DNA of 28,485 bases from HGM04593 sp045647885 (GCA_045647885.1 JAZRMX010000011.1:1-28485), one strand, 5' to 3'; shown: positions 16,191-26,048, counted from the first letter of the stretch. The notes: generated from the letters alone by a model not told the origin. Numbers and translations are program-made.

Positions 16191-16541
16191 ATGAATTTTG
16201 TCCTTCTTTTCACAATGATTATCGCATCGGCGGTGCTGGTGTTTGCCGGAATGCTGGTGGCAAGGTCCATATCGCCGCGCACATACAACAAACAGAAAAG
16301 CGAATCATACGAATGCGGAATACCCACCCAAGGAGAAACGTGGGTACACTTCAAGGCCGGCTACTACCTCTTTGCCATACTTTTTCTTATGTTCGACATT
16401 GAGGCTGTGTTTCTTTTCCCCTGGGCTACCATTGTACAGGAGCTTGGAATGAAAGCCCTGGTGGGAGTCCTCTTCTTTATGTTCATACTTATTCTGGGCC
16501 TCGCATACGCCTGGCGCAAGAAAGCCCTTGAATGGAAATGA
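16191..16541 (+). CDS. nuoA: NADH-quinone oxidoreductase (complex I) subunit A
   Basis: A 116-residue protein with three membrane helices, at the junction of the membrane arm and the quinone module. Family marks are YECGIPTQGETWVHF in the loop with the conserved Cys, then FDIEAVFLFPWA in the second helix with its Asp and Glu. It is the first gene of the nuo operon; its TGA overlaps the preferred nuoB start by 4 bases. Confidence 0.97.
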   Translation: MNFVLLFTMIIASAVLVFAGMLVARSISPRTYNKQKSESYECGIPTQGETWVHFKAGYYLFAILFLMFDIEAVFLFPWATIVQELGMKALVGVLFFMFILILGLAYAWRKKALEWK

Positions 16542-17179
16542 AAAAGCCGGTAATAAAATCAATACCTTACGAGGATTTCAAGGACAATGAAACCCTCGAG
16601 GCCCTTGTAAAGGAGCTTAACAAAGAGCGCACCAACGTTATAGTGGGAGCGCTCGATGACCTTATAAACTGGGGGCGCAGCAACTCCTTGTGGTCGCTCA
16701 CCTTTGCTACCAGCTGTTGCGGCATAGAATTTATGTCGGTGGGAGCAGCACGTTATGATTTTGCACGCTTCGGGTTCGAGGTAACAAGGAACTCCCCCCG
16801 ACAGGCCGACCTCATAATGGTAGCCGGCACCATAACCCACAAAATGGCACCCGTACTAAAACGCCTGTACGACCAGATGGCAGAACCCAAATATGTGGTA
16901 GCCGTGGGCGGATGCGCCATAAGCGGAGGCCCCTTCAAAGGCTCATACCACGTGGTGGAAGGCGTGGACAAGATACTCCCAATCGATGTCTACATACCCG
17001 GATGCCCACCACGCCCCGAGGCCATCCTCTACGGAATGATGCAGCTCCAGCGCAAAGTAAAGGTCGAAAAATTCTTCGGCGGCAAGAATATACAACAAGA
17101 CCCACGCGAGACGCGCCCCGAGCCCATAGTTGTAACGAACGCCCCCATAGATGACAATATAAAAGCAGAAAAACGATGA
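16538..17179 (+). CDS. nuoB: Complex I subunit B, N2 iron-sulfur cluster protein
   Basis: A 213-residue peripheral subunit that holds cluster N2, the last electron carrier before quinone. All four ligands are present: Cys60-Cys61 (TSCCGIEF), Cys126 (VGGCAISGG) and Cys156 (PGCPPRPE). They line up with 63, 64, 129 and 158 of E. coli. Two starts are possible two codons apart (16532 and 16538). The second is preferred because it makes a 4-base ATGA overlap with nuoA, the same overlap seen with nuoCD downstream. The C-terminal tail after FFGGKN is longer and polar. Confidence 0.97.
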   Translation: MKKPVIKSIPYEDFKDNETLEALVKELNKERTNVIVGALDDLINWGRSNSLWSLTFATSCCGIEFMSVGAARYDFARFGFEVTRNSPRQADLIMVAGTITHKMAPVLKRLYDQMAEPKYVVAVGGCAISGGPFKGSYHVVEGVDKILPIDVYIPGCPPRPEAILYGMMQLQRKVKVEKFFGGKNIQQDPRETRPEPIVVTNAPIDDNIKAEKR

Positions 17180-18741
17180 CACTCACATTCATAGACAAGA
17201 AAGATGCACGCGCACAACTGAAAGAGCTGCGCAACAGTGGGATGGACTTTCTGCGGGAGCTCATCGGAATGGATTGGGGTGAAGAGGGACTCGGAGTAAT
17301 CTACATACTCGAGAACAGCACCACCCACGAGAACATAGAGGTTGCTGTGCGCACCACCGACCGCAATAACCCCACGATACCCACCGTGTGCGACCTGTGG
17401 AAGATTGCTGAGCTTTACGAACGCGAAGTTTACGACTTTTACGGCATACGCTTCACGGGCCACCCCGATATGCGCCGCCTTTTCCTGCGCAACGATTGGG
17501 TGGACTACCCCTTGCGCAAGGACTACAACCCCTCCGAAGCAATAAACCCCATACGCCTTACAAGCGAGCCAAACGAGGACCTGCAACGCTCCTATGAGAT
17601 TGAGGAGGACAAAGAGTTTGAAGCCATTGCAAAGCGCGAGAACTTTATGCACGTCGATGAATATGTGATAAACATAGGCCCACAACACCCTGCCACACAC
17701 GGCGTGCTGCGTTTCCGCCTTGCACTCGCAGGAGAGGAGATACGCAAGATTGACATACACTGCGGCTACATACACCGCGGCATCGAAAAATTGTGCGAGA
17801 GCAAGAGCTACCCACAACTCCTTGCCTTTACCGACCGCCTCGACTACCTCAGCGCCCACCAGAACCGCCACGCGCTATGTATGTGCATAGAAAAGGCACT
17901 GGAGCTGGAGGTTACCCCTCGCACACAATACCTACGCACCATAATGGACGAGCTGCAACGCATAGACTCACACCTGCTTATGCTCTCGTGCGCTGCAATG
18001 GACCTTGGTGCGCTCACAGCTTTCATCTATGGTTTCCGCGACCGCGAGAAGATACTCGACATCTTTGAGGAGGTTACAGGAGGCCGCCTCATACAGAACT
18101 ATAATATAATAGGTGGAGTACAGGCCGACATCACTCCCGGATGGGAAAGAAAGGTAAAAGATTACTGCACCTACCAGCTCGACAAGATAAAGGAGTTTGA
18201 AAATATCTTTGTAAACAGCGTGATAACCAAGAACCGTATGCGCGGAGTGAGCCCTCTCACCCTTGCCGATGCCATCTCCTACGGCGCAACAGGCTGCACC
18301 GGCCGTGCGGCAGGCTGGGCTTGCGATGTGCGCAAGCGCCACCCTTACGCCCTTTATGGTGAGCTCGATTTCAAGGAGCAGCTACGCACCCACGGCGACA
18401 GCTACGACCGTATGCTCCTGCGCATAGACGAGATAAAAGAGTCCATACACATCATACGGCAAATAATAGACAGCATACCCGCCGGGGAGTTCAAGATAAA
18501 GACCAAGCCCGTGATAAAATTACCCGAAGGCCGTTTCAGTGCAGCCGTTGAGGGCTCTCGCGGTGAGTTCGGTGTCTTCATTGAAAGCCACGGCGAGAAA
18601 GAGCCCTACCGTGTAAAATTCCGTCCTATGGGATTGCCTCTAATCGCCTGTATGCACAAGATACTTAAGGGCTGCAAGATTGCCGACCTTATAACCACCG
18701 GTGCCACACTCGACTATGTGATACCCGACATCGACCGATAA
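17176..18741 (+). CDS. nuoCD: Complex I fused subunits C and D
   Basis: A 521-residue fusion. Residues about 1-155 are NuoC (30-kDa type: RTTDRNNPTIPTVCDLW, EREVYDFYGIRFTGHP). The rest from about 160 is NuoD (49-kDa type). NuoD marks are GPQHPATHGVLRF with the quinone-site His, HCGYIHRGIEKL, and FTDRLDYLSAHQNRH. NuoD ends with DYVIPDIDR as in other family members. NuoD forms the quinone cavity with NuoB. The C-D fusion is known from enterobacteria and Bacteroidota. It overlaps nuoB by 4 bases and precedes nuoH by 13. Confidence 0.97.
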   Translation: MTLTFIDKKDARAQLKELRNSGMDFLRELIGMDWGEEGLGVIYILENSTTHENIEVAVRTTDRNNPTIPTVCDLWKIAELYEREVYDFYGIRFTGHPDMRRLFLRNDWVDYPLRKDYNPSEAINPIRLTSEPNEDLQRSYEIEEDKEFEAIAKRENFMHVDEYVINIGPQHPATHGVLRFRLALAGEEIRKIDIHCGYIHRGIEKLCESKSYPQLLAFTDRLDYLSAHQNRHALCMCIEKALELEVTPRTQYLRTIMDELQRIDSHLLMLSCAAMDLGALTAFIYGFRDREKILDIFEEVTGGRLIQNYNIIGGVQADITPGWERKVKDYCTYQLDKIKEFENIFVNSVITKNRMRGVSPLTLADAISYGATGCTGRAAGWACDVRKRHPYALYGELDFKEQLRTHGDSYDRMLLRIDEIKESIHIIRQIIDSIPAGEFKIKTKPVIKLPEGRFSAAVEGSRGEFGVFIESHGEKEPYRVKFRPMGLPLIACMHKILKGCKIADLITTGATLDYVIPDIDR

Positions 18742-18754
18742 AAACGTTACGAAA

Positions 18755-19828
18755 ATGGATTTCAGCACCATAACAACAGCCATAGACACCCTGCTGCGCA
18801 GTCACCTGCCCGAACAAGCCGTCATACTCACCGAGTGTACGCTTGTAGCCATAGCACTTGTGCTTGCCTATGTAACCTTTGCAATAGTGATGATTTTTAT
18901 GGAACGCAAGGTGTGTGCAGCCTTTCAATGCCGCCTGGGCCCTACTCGTGTCGGTTTTTGGGGATTATTGCAAGTTTTTGCCGACGTGTTCAAGATGCTC
19001 ATAAAAGAGATTATCAGCATCAAACGCTCCGACCGCATACTATACTCACTTGCCCCATACATAGTGGTAATGAGCTCCATACTCACCTTCAGTTGCCTGC
19101 CCTTTGCACGTGGCCTGCAGGCTCTCGACTTCAACATCGGAGTCTTTTTCATTATGGCAGCCTCTTCGTTCGGAGTATTGGGTATTCTGCTTGCCGGCTG
19201 GAGCAGCAACAACAAATTCTCAATGATTGGCGCGATGCGCAGTGGCGGACAGATGATAAGCTACGAGCTCTCCGTAGGCCTATGTATGCTTACAATTGTA
19301 GTACTCAGCGGCACTATGCAGATAAGCGAGATTGTTGAGAACCAGCTCAACGGGTGGTTCATATTCAAAGGACACCTGCCAGCCTGTGTTGCATTTATAA
19401 TATACCTCATTGCAGGCAACGCCGAGACAAACCGCGCCCCCTTCGACCTGCCCGAGGCCGAGTCGGAGCTTACCGCCGGTTTCCACACAGAATATTCGGG
19501 AATGCACTTCGGTTTCTTCTATGTTGCCGAATTTATGAATCTCTTCATTGTAGCAGCCATAGCCTCCACCCTTTTCCTTGGTGGCTGGGCACCGCTTTAC
19601 ATACCCAGACTGGACACTTTCAACAGCGTAATGGCATACATTCCCGGCATAGTATGGATGCTTGGCAAAACATTCTTTGTAATATGGCTGCTTATGTGGA
19701 TACGCTGGACATTCCCCCGCCTGCGCATAGACCAGGTGCTTGTACTCGAGTGGCAATACCTTGTGCCCATAGGGCTCGTAAACCTGCTCATAATGACCAT
19801 TTTTGTGGTTATGGGATGGACCTTTTAA
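18755..19828 (+). CDS. nuoH: Complex I subunit H
   Basis: A 357-residue protein with about eight membrane helices that links the quinone cavity to the antiporter-like subunits. Family text is strong: FMERKVCAAFQCRLGPTRVG near residues 48-68, and ETNRAPFDLPEAESEL followed by FHTEYSGMHFGFF near 226-255, the acidic loop facing the quinone channel. It is longer than the E. coli protein by about 30 residues, mostly at the N-terminus. It lies in the nuo operon with 12 bases to nuoI. Confidence 0.97.
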   Translation: MDFSTITTAIDTLLRSHLPEQAVILTECTLVAIALVLAYVTFAIVMIFMERKVCAAFQCRLGPTRVGFWGLLQVFADVFKMLIKEIISIKRSDRILYSLAPYIVVMSSILTFSCLPFARGLQALDFNIGVFFIMAASSFGVLGILLAGWSSNNKFSMIGAMRSGGQMISYELSVGLCMLTIVVLSGTMQISEIVENQLNGWFIFKGHLPACVAFIIYLIAGNAETNRAPFDLPEAESELTAGFHTEYSGMHFGFFYVAEFMNLFIVAAIASTLFLGGWAPLYIPRLDTFNSVMAYIPGIVWMLGKTFFVIWLLMWIRWTFPRLRIDQVLVLEWQYLVPIGLVNLLIMTIFVVMGWTF

Positions 19829-19840
19829 CTATAAGAGAGC

Positions 19841-20287
19841 ATGAAGATAAGAAATACATACATAGGAACAGTTATTACCACCATAGGTTCATTGCTTGTG
19901 GGGTTAAAGACATCATTAACCGAATTTTTCACAAAAAAGGTTACCGAAGAGTACCCCGAGAACCGCGCCACGCTGCAAATTCCCGAGAGGCATCGTGCAC
20001 AGCTATATATGCCCGTGGACGAGGAGGGCAACAACCGTTGCATTGCTTGCCGCCTATGCGAAACAGCCTGCCCCAATGGCACAATAAGCATCACCACAAC
20101 CACCGTTACCGACGAGGAGACGGGCAAGACACGCAAAGTACTTGCAGAGTACCGCTACGACCTTGGTAGCTGCACCTTCTGCCAACTATGCGTAAATGCT
20201 TGCCCCAAAGACGCAATAAAATTCAACAACAAATTCGAGAATGCAGTCTTCGACCGCAACAAGCTCATTCTTAAATTAAACAAATAG
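19841..20287 (+). CDS. nuoI: Complex I subunit I, two [4Fe-4S] clusters
   Basis: A 148-residue ferredoxin-like subunit. Cluster ligands are Cys67-x2-Cys70-x2-Cys73-x3-Cys77-Pro and Cys111-x2-Cys114-x2-Cys117-x3-Cys121-Pro, giving clusters N6a and N6b. It hands electrons to N2 in NuoB. Since nuoE, nuoF and nuoG are absent from the operon, this subunit is the most exposed entry point for electrons from an outside donor. It is about 30 residues shorter than the E. coli protein, mainly outside the cluster domain. Confidence 0.96.
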   Translation: MKIRNTYIGTVITTIGSLLVGLKTSLTEFFTKKVTEEYPENRATLQIPERHRAQLYMPVDEEGNNRCIACRLCETACPNGTISITTTTVTDEETGKTRKVLAEYRYDLGSCTFCQLCVNACPKDAIKFNNKFENAVFDRNKLILKLNK

Positions 20288-20293
20288 AACGCT

Positions 20294-20803
20294 ATGGAGT
20301 TTCACCACAACCTTTTCATATTCTCGGCACTCGCCCTCTTTATGATAGTAGCGGCAATGTTTGCCGTAACATCGAGCAAGATTATGCGTGCCGCCACCCT
20401 ATTGTTGTTCGTATTATTCGGCACAGCAGGACTATACTTTATGCTGCACTACACATTCCTTGGCGCCGTGCAGATAACGGTTTACGCCGGCGGTATTGTG
20501 GTGCTTTTCATCTTCGCCATCCTTCTTATAGGCAGGGGAAGCATTGACATCACCCACACCTCGAACCTGCGCTATCTCGCAGGAGTACTCGCAGCACTTT
20601 CGGGTATGGCACTTACCATATACCTTATAAACACCACCGCGTTCGACGCATCGCACTTCAAAGGAGCCGATGTTCCTATGAAATCATTAGGTATAGCAAT
20701 TATGGGTACCGACCGCTATAATTACATACTCCCGTTCGAGGTTATGAGCATACTGCTGCTCGCCTGCACTGTGGGAGCGATACTGATTGCACGCAAAAAA
20801 TAA
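20294..20803 (+). CDS. nuoJ: Complex I subunit J
   Basis: A 169-residue protein with five membrane helices. The third helix region AVQITVYAGGIVVLFIFAIL is typical of the family, with its conserved Tyr and the pi-bulge Gly pair. The last helix (VMSILLLACTVGAILIARK) ends just before nuoK after 5 bases. It sits between subunits A, K and H in the membrane arm and takes part in coupling quinone reduction to proton movement. Confidence 0.95.
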   Translation: MEFHHNLFIFSALALFMIVAAMFAVTSSKIMRAATLLLFVLFGTAGLYFMLHYTFLGAVQITVYAGGIVVLFIFAILLIGRGSIDITHTSNLRYLAGVLAALSGMALTIYLINTTAFDASHFKGADVPMKSLGIAIMGTDRYNYILPFEVMSILLLACTVGAILIARKK

Positions 20804-20808
20804 AGAAT

Positions 20809-21120
20809 ATGATTATACCAGCGCACTACTTCCTCATACTCTCAGCCGTACTCTTCTTCATTGGAGTATTCGGTTTCTTCACCCGCCGCAACCTTGTATC
20901 TATGCTCATCAGTACCGAGCTTATGCTCAACGCAGTGGATATTAATTTTGCAGTCTTCAACGCATACTGCCACCCACAGGTACTTGAGGGATATATTTTT
21001 GCAATATTCGGCATTGGTATAGCCGCAGCCGAAACTGCAGTTGCCATAGCCATTATAATAAACGTGTACCGTAACATACACTCAATACACATTAAGAAAT
21101 TAAGAGAACTCAAACATTAA
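20809..21120 (+). CDS. nuoK: Complex I subunit K
   Basis: A 103-residue, three-helix MrpC-like subunit. Both conserved membrane glutamates are visible: Glu37 (LISTELMLNAVDINF) and Glu75 (GIGIAAAETAVAIA), matching E. coli Glu36 and Glu72 needed for proton transfer. The start ATG reads MIIPAHYFLILSAVLF, as expected for the family. Tight spacing to nuoJ and nuoL (5 bases each). Confidence 0.97.
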   Translation: MIIPAHYFLILSAVLFFIGVFGFFTRRNLVSMLISTELMLNAVDINFAVFNAYCHPQVLEGYIFAIFGIGIAAAETAVAIAIIINVYRNIHSIHIKKLRELKH

Positions 21121-21125
21121 CAGCG

Positions 21126-23051
21126 ATGGATTTTACTATATTTATACTCGCCCTGCCCCTTTTGAGCTTTCTCGTTCTTGCTCTTGGCGGTAAGTTTATG
21201 CCACAAAAAGCGGCAGGAATTTTAGGCACAGCCACGCTTGCAGCCATTACAGCCTTGTCCTATGCCACAGCCATCCTTTATTTCGGAGCCGGGCGTGCTG
21301 CCGACGGCACTTTTGCCACACAAATTCCCTATGACATAGCCTGGCTGCCACTCAACAACACTTTAAGCATCAGCCTGGGACTCCTTCTCGATCCCATTTC
21401 GGTAATGATGCTTATTGTTATATGCACCGTGAGCCTTATGGTGCATATATACTCCCTCGGATATATGAAAGGAGAAAAAGGCTTTCAACGCTACTACGCC
21501 TTCCTCTCGCTCTTCACATTCTCTATGCTGGGGTTGGTTGTTGCCACAAATATTTTTCAGATGTATATATTCTGGGAACTTGTCGGTGTTTCCTCGTATC
21601 TGCTCATAGGTTTCTATTACACAAAGCCGACAGCCATAGCCGCATCGAAAAAAGCCTTCATAGTAACACGCTTTGCCGATTTGTTCTTCCTCATCGGCAT
21701 ACTGCTCTACGGTTATTACACCGGCACTTTCACCTTCACCCCCGAAGCAAAAGCACTCGCCACAGCCACCGGCATACTCCCCACCGCACTTGGGCTTATG
21801 TTTGTGGGCGGCGCAGGAAAGAGCGCAATGTTCCCACTGCATATATGGTTGCCCGACGCAATGGAGGGCCCCACACCCGTTTCGGCACTCATACACGCAG
21901 CCACAATGGTGGTGGCAGGTGTCTACCTTGTAGCACGTATGTTCCCGCTATTCATCACCTACGCCCCCGAGGTACTTCACATTATAGCCTATGCAGCCGC
22001 ATTCACAGCACTCTACGCAGCAGTTGTCGCCTGCGTGCAGACCGACATCAAACGCGTACTCGCCTTCTCCACAATATCACAAATAGCATTTATGATGGTA
22101 TCGTTAGGAGTATGCACTTCGGCATCCCCGCACGATGGAGGGCTCGGATATATGGCTTCAATGTTCCACCTTTTTACCCACGCAATGTTCAAAGGATTGC
22201 TATTCCTTGGTGCCGGAGCCATAATACACGCCGTTCACAGCAACGAGAAGATGTATATGGGCGGCTTGCGCCGTTATATGCCCGTAACACACATAACATT
22301 CCTTATCGCTTGCCTTGCCATAGCCGGCATACCCCCGTTCAGCGGTTTTTTCAGTAAAGACGAAATACTCGCAGCCTGCTACGAATACTCAAGCGCAATG
22401 GGGCTTTTTATGAGCATTATAGCCGCACTCACGGCATTCTATATGTTCCGCCTCTACTATCTCATTTTCTGGGGCAAGAGCCATTACGAAGAGCAGAAAG
22501 CCCTCTACGATGCCGGTAAAAGCGACAAGAAGCCACACCGCCCCCACGAAGCCCCTGCAACAATGCTCATACCTATGATAATTCTTGCAGGCATAAGCTG
22601 TGTGACAGGTTTCATACCCTTTGGAGAATTCATAAGCAGCAACGGCACTGCATACGCCATACACATAAACAAGGGGGTAGCCACCACAAGCATAACCTTT
22701 GCAGTTATAGCAATAATCATCGCCACCATAATGTACAAAGGAGGCAGCAGCCGCATAACCCGAGGGCTCAACCGTAGCCTGCGCGAGCTTATGTCGGCAG
22801 CCTACAACCGTTTTTACATAGATGAACTATGGCTCTTTGTAACCAAGAAGATTATATTCAACTGCATAAGCCGCCCCATAGCGTGGTTCGACAAGAAAAT
22901 AATCGACGGCTCACTGGACCGCATAGCTACGGTGACACAAAAAATTTCGACCCTACTGCGCCCCATACAGAGCGGCAACATACAATCGTACAGCGTGTGG
23001 TTCCTCAGCGGTGCGCTCATCATCACACTAATGCTCATATACCTTGCATAA
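21126..23051 (+). CDS. nuoL: Complex I subunit L, antiporter-like
   Basis: A 641-residue MrpA-like subunit at the distal end of the membrane arm, with about 15-16 helices. The channel glutamate is Glu151 (FWELVGVSSYLLIGF), equal to E. coli Glu144. The Lys/His helix PTPVSALIHAATMVVAG and GIPPFSGFFSKDEIL are family marks. The C-terminal 150 residues contain a hydrophilic stretch followed by the region of the long lateral helix and the last membrane anchor (WFLSGALIITLMLIYL). Full length, no lesion seen. Confidence 0.97.
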   Translation: MDFTIFILALPLLSFLVLALGGKFMPQKAAGILGTATLAAITALSYATAILYFGAGRAADGTFATQIPYDIAWLPLNNTLSISLGLLLDPISVMMLIVICTVSLMVHIYSLGYMKGEKGFQRYYAFLSLFTFSMLGLVVATNIFQMYIFWELVGVSSYLLIGFYYTKPTAIAASKKAFIVTRFADLFFLIGILLYGYYTGTFTFTPEAKALATATGILPTALGLMFVGGAGKSAMFPLHIWLPDAMEGPTPVSALIHAATMVVAGVYLVARMFPLFITYAPEVLHIIAYAAAFTALYAAVVACVQTDIKRVLAFSTISQIAFMMVSLGVCTSASPHDGGLGYMASMFHLFTHAMFKGLLFLGAGAIIHAVHSNEKMYMGGLRRYMPVTHITFLIACLAIAGIPPFSGFFSKDEILAACYEYSSAMGLFMSIIAALTAFYMFRLYYLIFWGKSHYEEQKALYDAGKSDKKPHRPHEAPATMLIPMIILAGISCVTGFIPFGEFISSNGTAYAIHINKGVATTSITFAVIAIIIATIMYKGGSSRITRGLNRSLRELMSAAYNRFYIDELWLFVTKKIIFNCISRPIAWFDKKIIDGSLDRIATVTQKISTLLRPIQSGNIQSYSVWFLSGALIITLMLIYLA

Positions 23052-23060
23052 ACAAATATT

Positions 23061-24545
23061 ATGAATATACTGAACCTTTTTGTCGCAATACCCATACTTA
23101 TGCTGCTTGCCCTGTGGGCAAGTCGCACCCTGCGGCACATACGCGCGGTGATGGTTACAGGTTCCACCCTGTTGCTTGCCCTCTCTGCCTTTCTGACCAT
23201 AGATTTCATAGCACAGCGCAACGGAGGAAACACCGCCGCAATGCTCTACTGCGATTCGTGGAACTGGTATGCCCCGCTTAACATAAACTACTCCATTGGA
23301 GTTGACGGAATTTCCGTGGCAATGCTGCTGCTCTCCTCAATTATTGTATTCACAGGCACTTTTGCTTCGTGGCGCCTTAAACCCCAGACAAAGGAGTTCT
23401 TCCTATGGTACACATTGCTGTCGGCAGGAGTCTATGGATTCTTCATCTCCACCGACCTCTTTACAATGTTTATGTTCTACGAAACAGCCCTCATACCTAT
23501 GTATTTGCTCATCGGAGTATGGGGAAGCGGCCGCAAAGAGTATTCGGCAATGAAACTCACCATTATGCTAATGGGCGGTTCAGCCTTTCTGCTTATTGGT
23601 ATCCTGGGAATATACTTCGGCAGCGGAGCCACCACAATGAACATTCACGAGATTGCCGCAATGGGCAACATCGCACGCGGTGTGCAGTACATATTCTTCC
23701 CCTTGACATTCATTGGATTCGGCGTGCTTGGCGCACTCTTCCCCTTCCACACCTGGAGCCCCGACGGCCACGCTTGCGCCCCCACAGCAGTATCTATGCT
23801 ACACGCCGGTGTACTTATGAAGCTTGGCGGTTACGGCTGTTTCCGCATAGCAATGTACCTGCTACCGCAAGCAGCGCACGACCTTGCGTGGATATTCATA
23901 ATACTCACCACCATAAGCGTTGTTTATGGTGCTTTGAGCGCGATAAGCCAGACCGACCTCAAATACATCAACGCATACTCATCGGTATCGCACTGCGGCC
24001 TTGTGCTTTTTGCCCTGCTAATGACCACCCGCACCGCCTGCACCGGCGCAATACTGCAGATGCTCTCCCACGGCCTTATGACAGCACTTTTTTTCGCCAT
24101 AATAGGTATGATTTACGGGCGCACCCACACACGCGACATAAGTAAAATGCGAGGTCTTATGAAGATAATGCCATTCCTTGCTGTGGGCTACATAATTGCC
24201 GGCCTTGCCAATCTGGGACTCCCCGGCTTCAGCGGTTTTGTGGCAGAAATGACAATATTCGTGGGTGCCTTTGAGGTAAACGACCTTTTCCACCGCACGG
24301 TAACCATAATTGCCTGCACAAGCATAGTAATAACTGCCGTATACATACTACGCGTTGTAGGTCGCATACTATACGGAGAACCCGAGAACGAGGAGCACAA
24401 ACGCCTTACCGACGCAACGTGGGACGAACGTTTCACCATCATCTGCCTTGTGGTGTGCGTAGCCGCTTTAGGTATCGCTCCTATGTGGGTGAGCAACCTC
24501 ATTGGCAGCGGAGTGGAAAGCATTATATCGAACATACAACCATAA
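23061..24545 (+). CDS. nuoM: Complex I subunit M, antiporter-like
   Basis: A 494-residue MrpD-like membrane subunit with about 14 helices. The key glutamate is Glu141 (MFMFYETALIPMYLLIG), equal to E. coli Glu144. Then come FHTWSPDGHACAPTAV and SMLHAGVLMKLGGYG with the conserved Lys, and LGLPGFSGFVAEM. It lies between NuoL and NuoN in the complex. It follows nuoL after 9 bases. Confidence 0.97.
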   Translation: MNILNLFVAIPILMLLALWASRTLRHIRAVMVTGSTLLLALSAFLTIDFIAQRNGGNTAAMLYCDSWNWYAPLNINYSIGVDGISVAMLLLSSIIVFTGTFASWRLKPQTKEFFLWYTLLSAGVYGFFISTDLFTMFMFYETALIPMYLLIGVWGSGRKEYSAMKLTIMLMGGSAFLLIGILGIYFGSGATTMNIHEIAAMGNIARGVQYIFFPLTFIGFGVLGALFPFHTWSPDGHACAPTAVSMLHAGVLMKLGGYGCFRIAMYLLPQAAHDLAWIFIILTTISVVYGALSAISQTDLKYINAYSSVSHCGLVLFALLMTTRTACTGAILQMLSHGLMTALFFAIIGMIYGRTHTRDISKMRGLMKIMPFLAVGYIIAGLANLGLPGFSGFVAEMTIFVGAFEVNDLFHRTVTIIACTSIVITAVYILRVVGRILYGEPENEEHKRLTDATWDERFTIICLVVCVAALGIAPMWVSNLIGSGVESIISNIQP

Positions 24546-24563
24546 AAACAGCAAGCACAATAT

Positions 24564-25982
24564 ATGAATTATATACAATTTTTCCATATGTACCCCGAGG
24601 TGAGCCTCCTTGGCTTCTTCCTCATCATATTCCTCTACGACCTTATATCCACAGGACGTTTCCGCCGCTATTTCCACCCGTTTGTATGCGCTGCTATGCT
24701 GTTGCACACCCTCGTCTGTTTCCGCGACACAAGCGACCACACCCTGTTCGAGGGAATGTACCACAGCAACGCCATAATTGTATTTGTAAAAGCAATGCTC
24801 TCCTTCGGCAGTATGATTGTAATTATGCAAGCCCACCGATGGCTGCGCACCAATACCACATACTATAAACAGGGAGAGTTCTACACCCTGCTTTTAAGCA
24901 CCCTCGTGGGTATGTATTTTATGATTAGCGCACGCCACTTCCTGCTGCTCTTTGTGGGTATAGAGTTAGCCTCACTCCCAATGGCTTGTATGGTTGCCTT
25001 CGACAAATACCGCCACCACTCGGCCGAGGCGGGCATAAAATACATTCTCACCTCAATGTTTGCATCGGCAATAATGCTATATGGAATATCGTACCTCTAC
25101 GGCACTACCGGCTCGCTCTATTACAGCGAGGTACACAACGCCCTCACCGCCTCTCCTATGCAGATATACGCCCTTGTGATGTTCTTTGCCGGAATGGGTT
25201 TCAAGATATCGTTGGTACCCTTCCATATGTGGACTGCCGACAGCTACGAAGGGGCACCCACCGCCGTTACCGCCTATTTGTCGGTAATCTCCAAAGGAGC
25301 TGCAGCCTTCACCCTCTTCATTATACTCACCACGGTATTTGCCCCAATGATTGAGCAGTGGCAGACAATACTCTACATTACAACAATAGCCAGCATAACA
25401 ATAGCTAACCTTTTCGCCATAAAACAGCGCAACCTGAAACGCTTTATGGCATTCAGCAGCATATCGCAAGCCGGCTACATTATGCTCGCAATAATAGGTG
25501 GCACAGCACAGGGAATGAGTACAATGGTATATTATGTACTTGTATACATATTTGCCAACCTTGCGATATTCGGCGTCATTGGCGCAGTGGAACACCACAT
25601 AAAAGCCGAGGTGCGCCGCGAGACTCTCGACGGGCTCTACAAGAACAACCCACACCTTGCATTCATCACCACCATTGCACTCTTCTCACTGGCAGGAATA
25701 CCTCCGTTTGCAGGCTTCTTCAGCAAATTCTTCGTATTTATGAGTGCCTTTGAAAGCGGTTTCCGCGTACTTGTATTTATAGCACTGCTGAATACTGTAA
25801 TTTCACTCTATTACTATCTGCTGGTGGTCAAGGCAATGTACATAAACCAAAGCCCCACCCCTGTTCCCACATTCAAAAGCAGCATCATCATACGCGCCAG
25901 CCTTGTAATATGCTTTATAGGGATAATAGCGTTGGGTATATGCAGTTTTGTTTATGGCTACATCAACAGCATAAGCTATTGA
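24564..25982 (+). CDS. nuoN: Complex I subunit N, antiporter-like
   Basis: A 472-residue MrpD-like subunit with about 14 helices, next to NuoK. The conserved glutamate is Glu134 (GIELASLPMACMVAF), equal to E. coli Glu133. Family marks include FHMWTADSYEGAPTAV, TAYLSVISKGAAAF with its Lys, and LAGIPPFAGFFSKF. It is the last gene of the operon, 18 bases after nuoM, and is closed by the very strong hairpin at 25993-26040. Confidence 0.97.
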   Translation: MNYIQFFHMYPEVSLLGFFLIIFLYDLISTGRFRRYFHPFVCAAMLLHTLVCFRDTSDHTLFEGMYHSNAIIVFVKAMLSFGSMIVIMQAHRWLRTNTTYYKQGEFYTLLLSTLVGMYFMISARHFLLLFVGIELASLPMACMVAFDKYRHHSAEAGIKYILTSMFASAIMLYGISYLYGTTGSLYYSEVHNALTASPMQIYALVMFFAGMGFKISLVPFHMWTADSYEGAPTAVTAYLSVISKGAAAFTLFIILTTVFAPMIEQWQTILYITTIASITIANLFAIKQRNLKRFMAFSSISQAGYIMLAIIGGTAQGMSTMVYYVLVYIFANLAIFGVIGAVEHHIKAEVRRETLDGLYKNNPHLAFITTIALFSLAGIPPFAGFFSKFFVFMSAFESGFRVLVFIALLNTVISLYYYLLVVKAMYINQSPTPVPTFKSSIIIRASLVICFIGIIALGICSFVYGYINSISY

Positions 25983-25992
25983 GTACAGCAAT

Positions 25993-26040
25993 AATACAAG
26001 AAAAGAGCCACACCTGACGATGTGGCTCTTTTCTTGTATT
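25993..26040. terminator. Strong bidirectional terminator between nuoN and the convergent sugar genes
   Basis: Two perfect 20-bp arms surround the 8-base loop cctgacga. The outer arm contains aagaaaag, so the exit side is cttttctt-rich on either strand. It begins 10 bases past the nuoN stop and ends 8 bases before the stop of the convergent cytidylyltransferase gene. Confidence 0.9.
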
Positions 26041-26048
26041 GAATAAAA

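Noticed and set aside
21422..22357. 311-aa plus-strand ORF in another frame of nuoL
   Set aside because: Arg/His/Ser-rich frame-shifted translation of nuoL; nuoL itself is unbroken.
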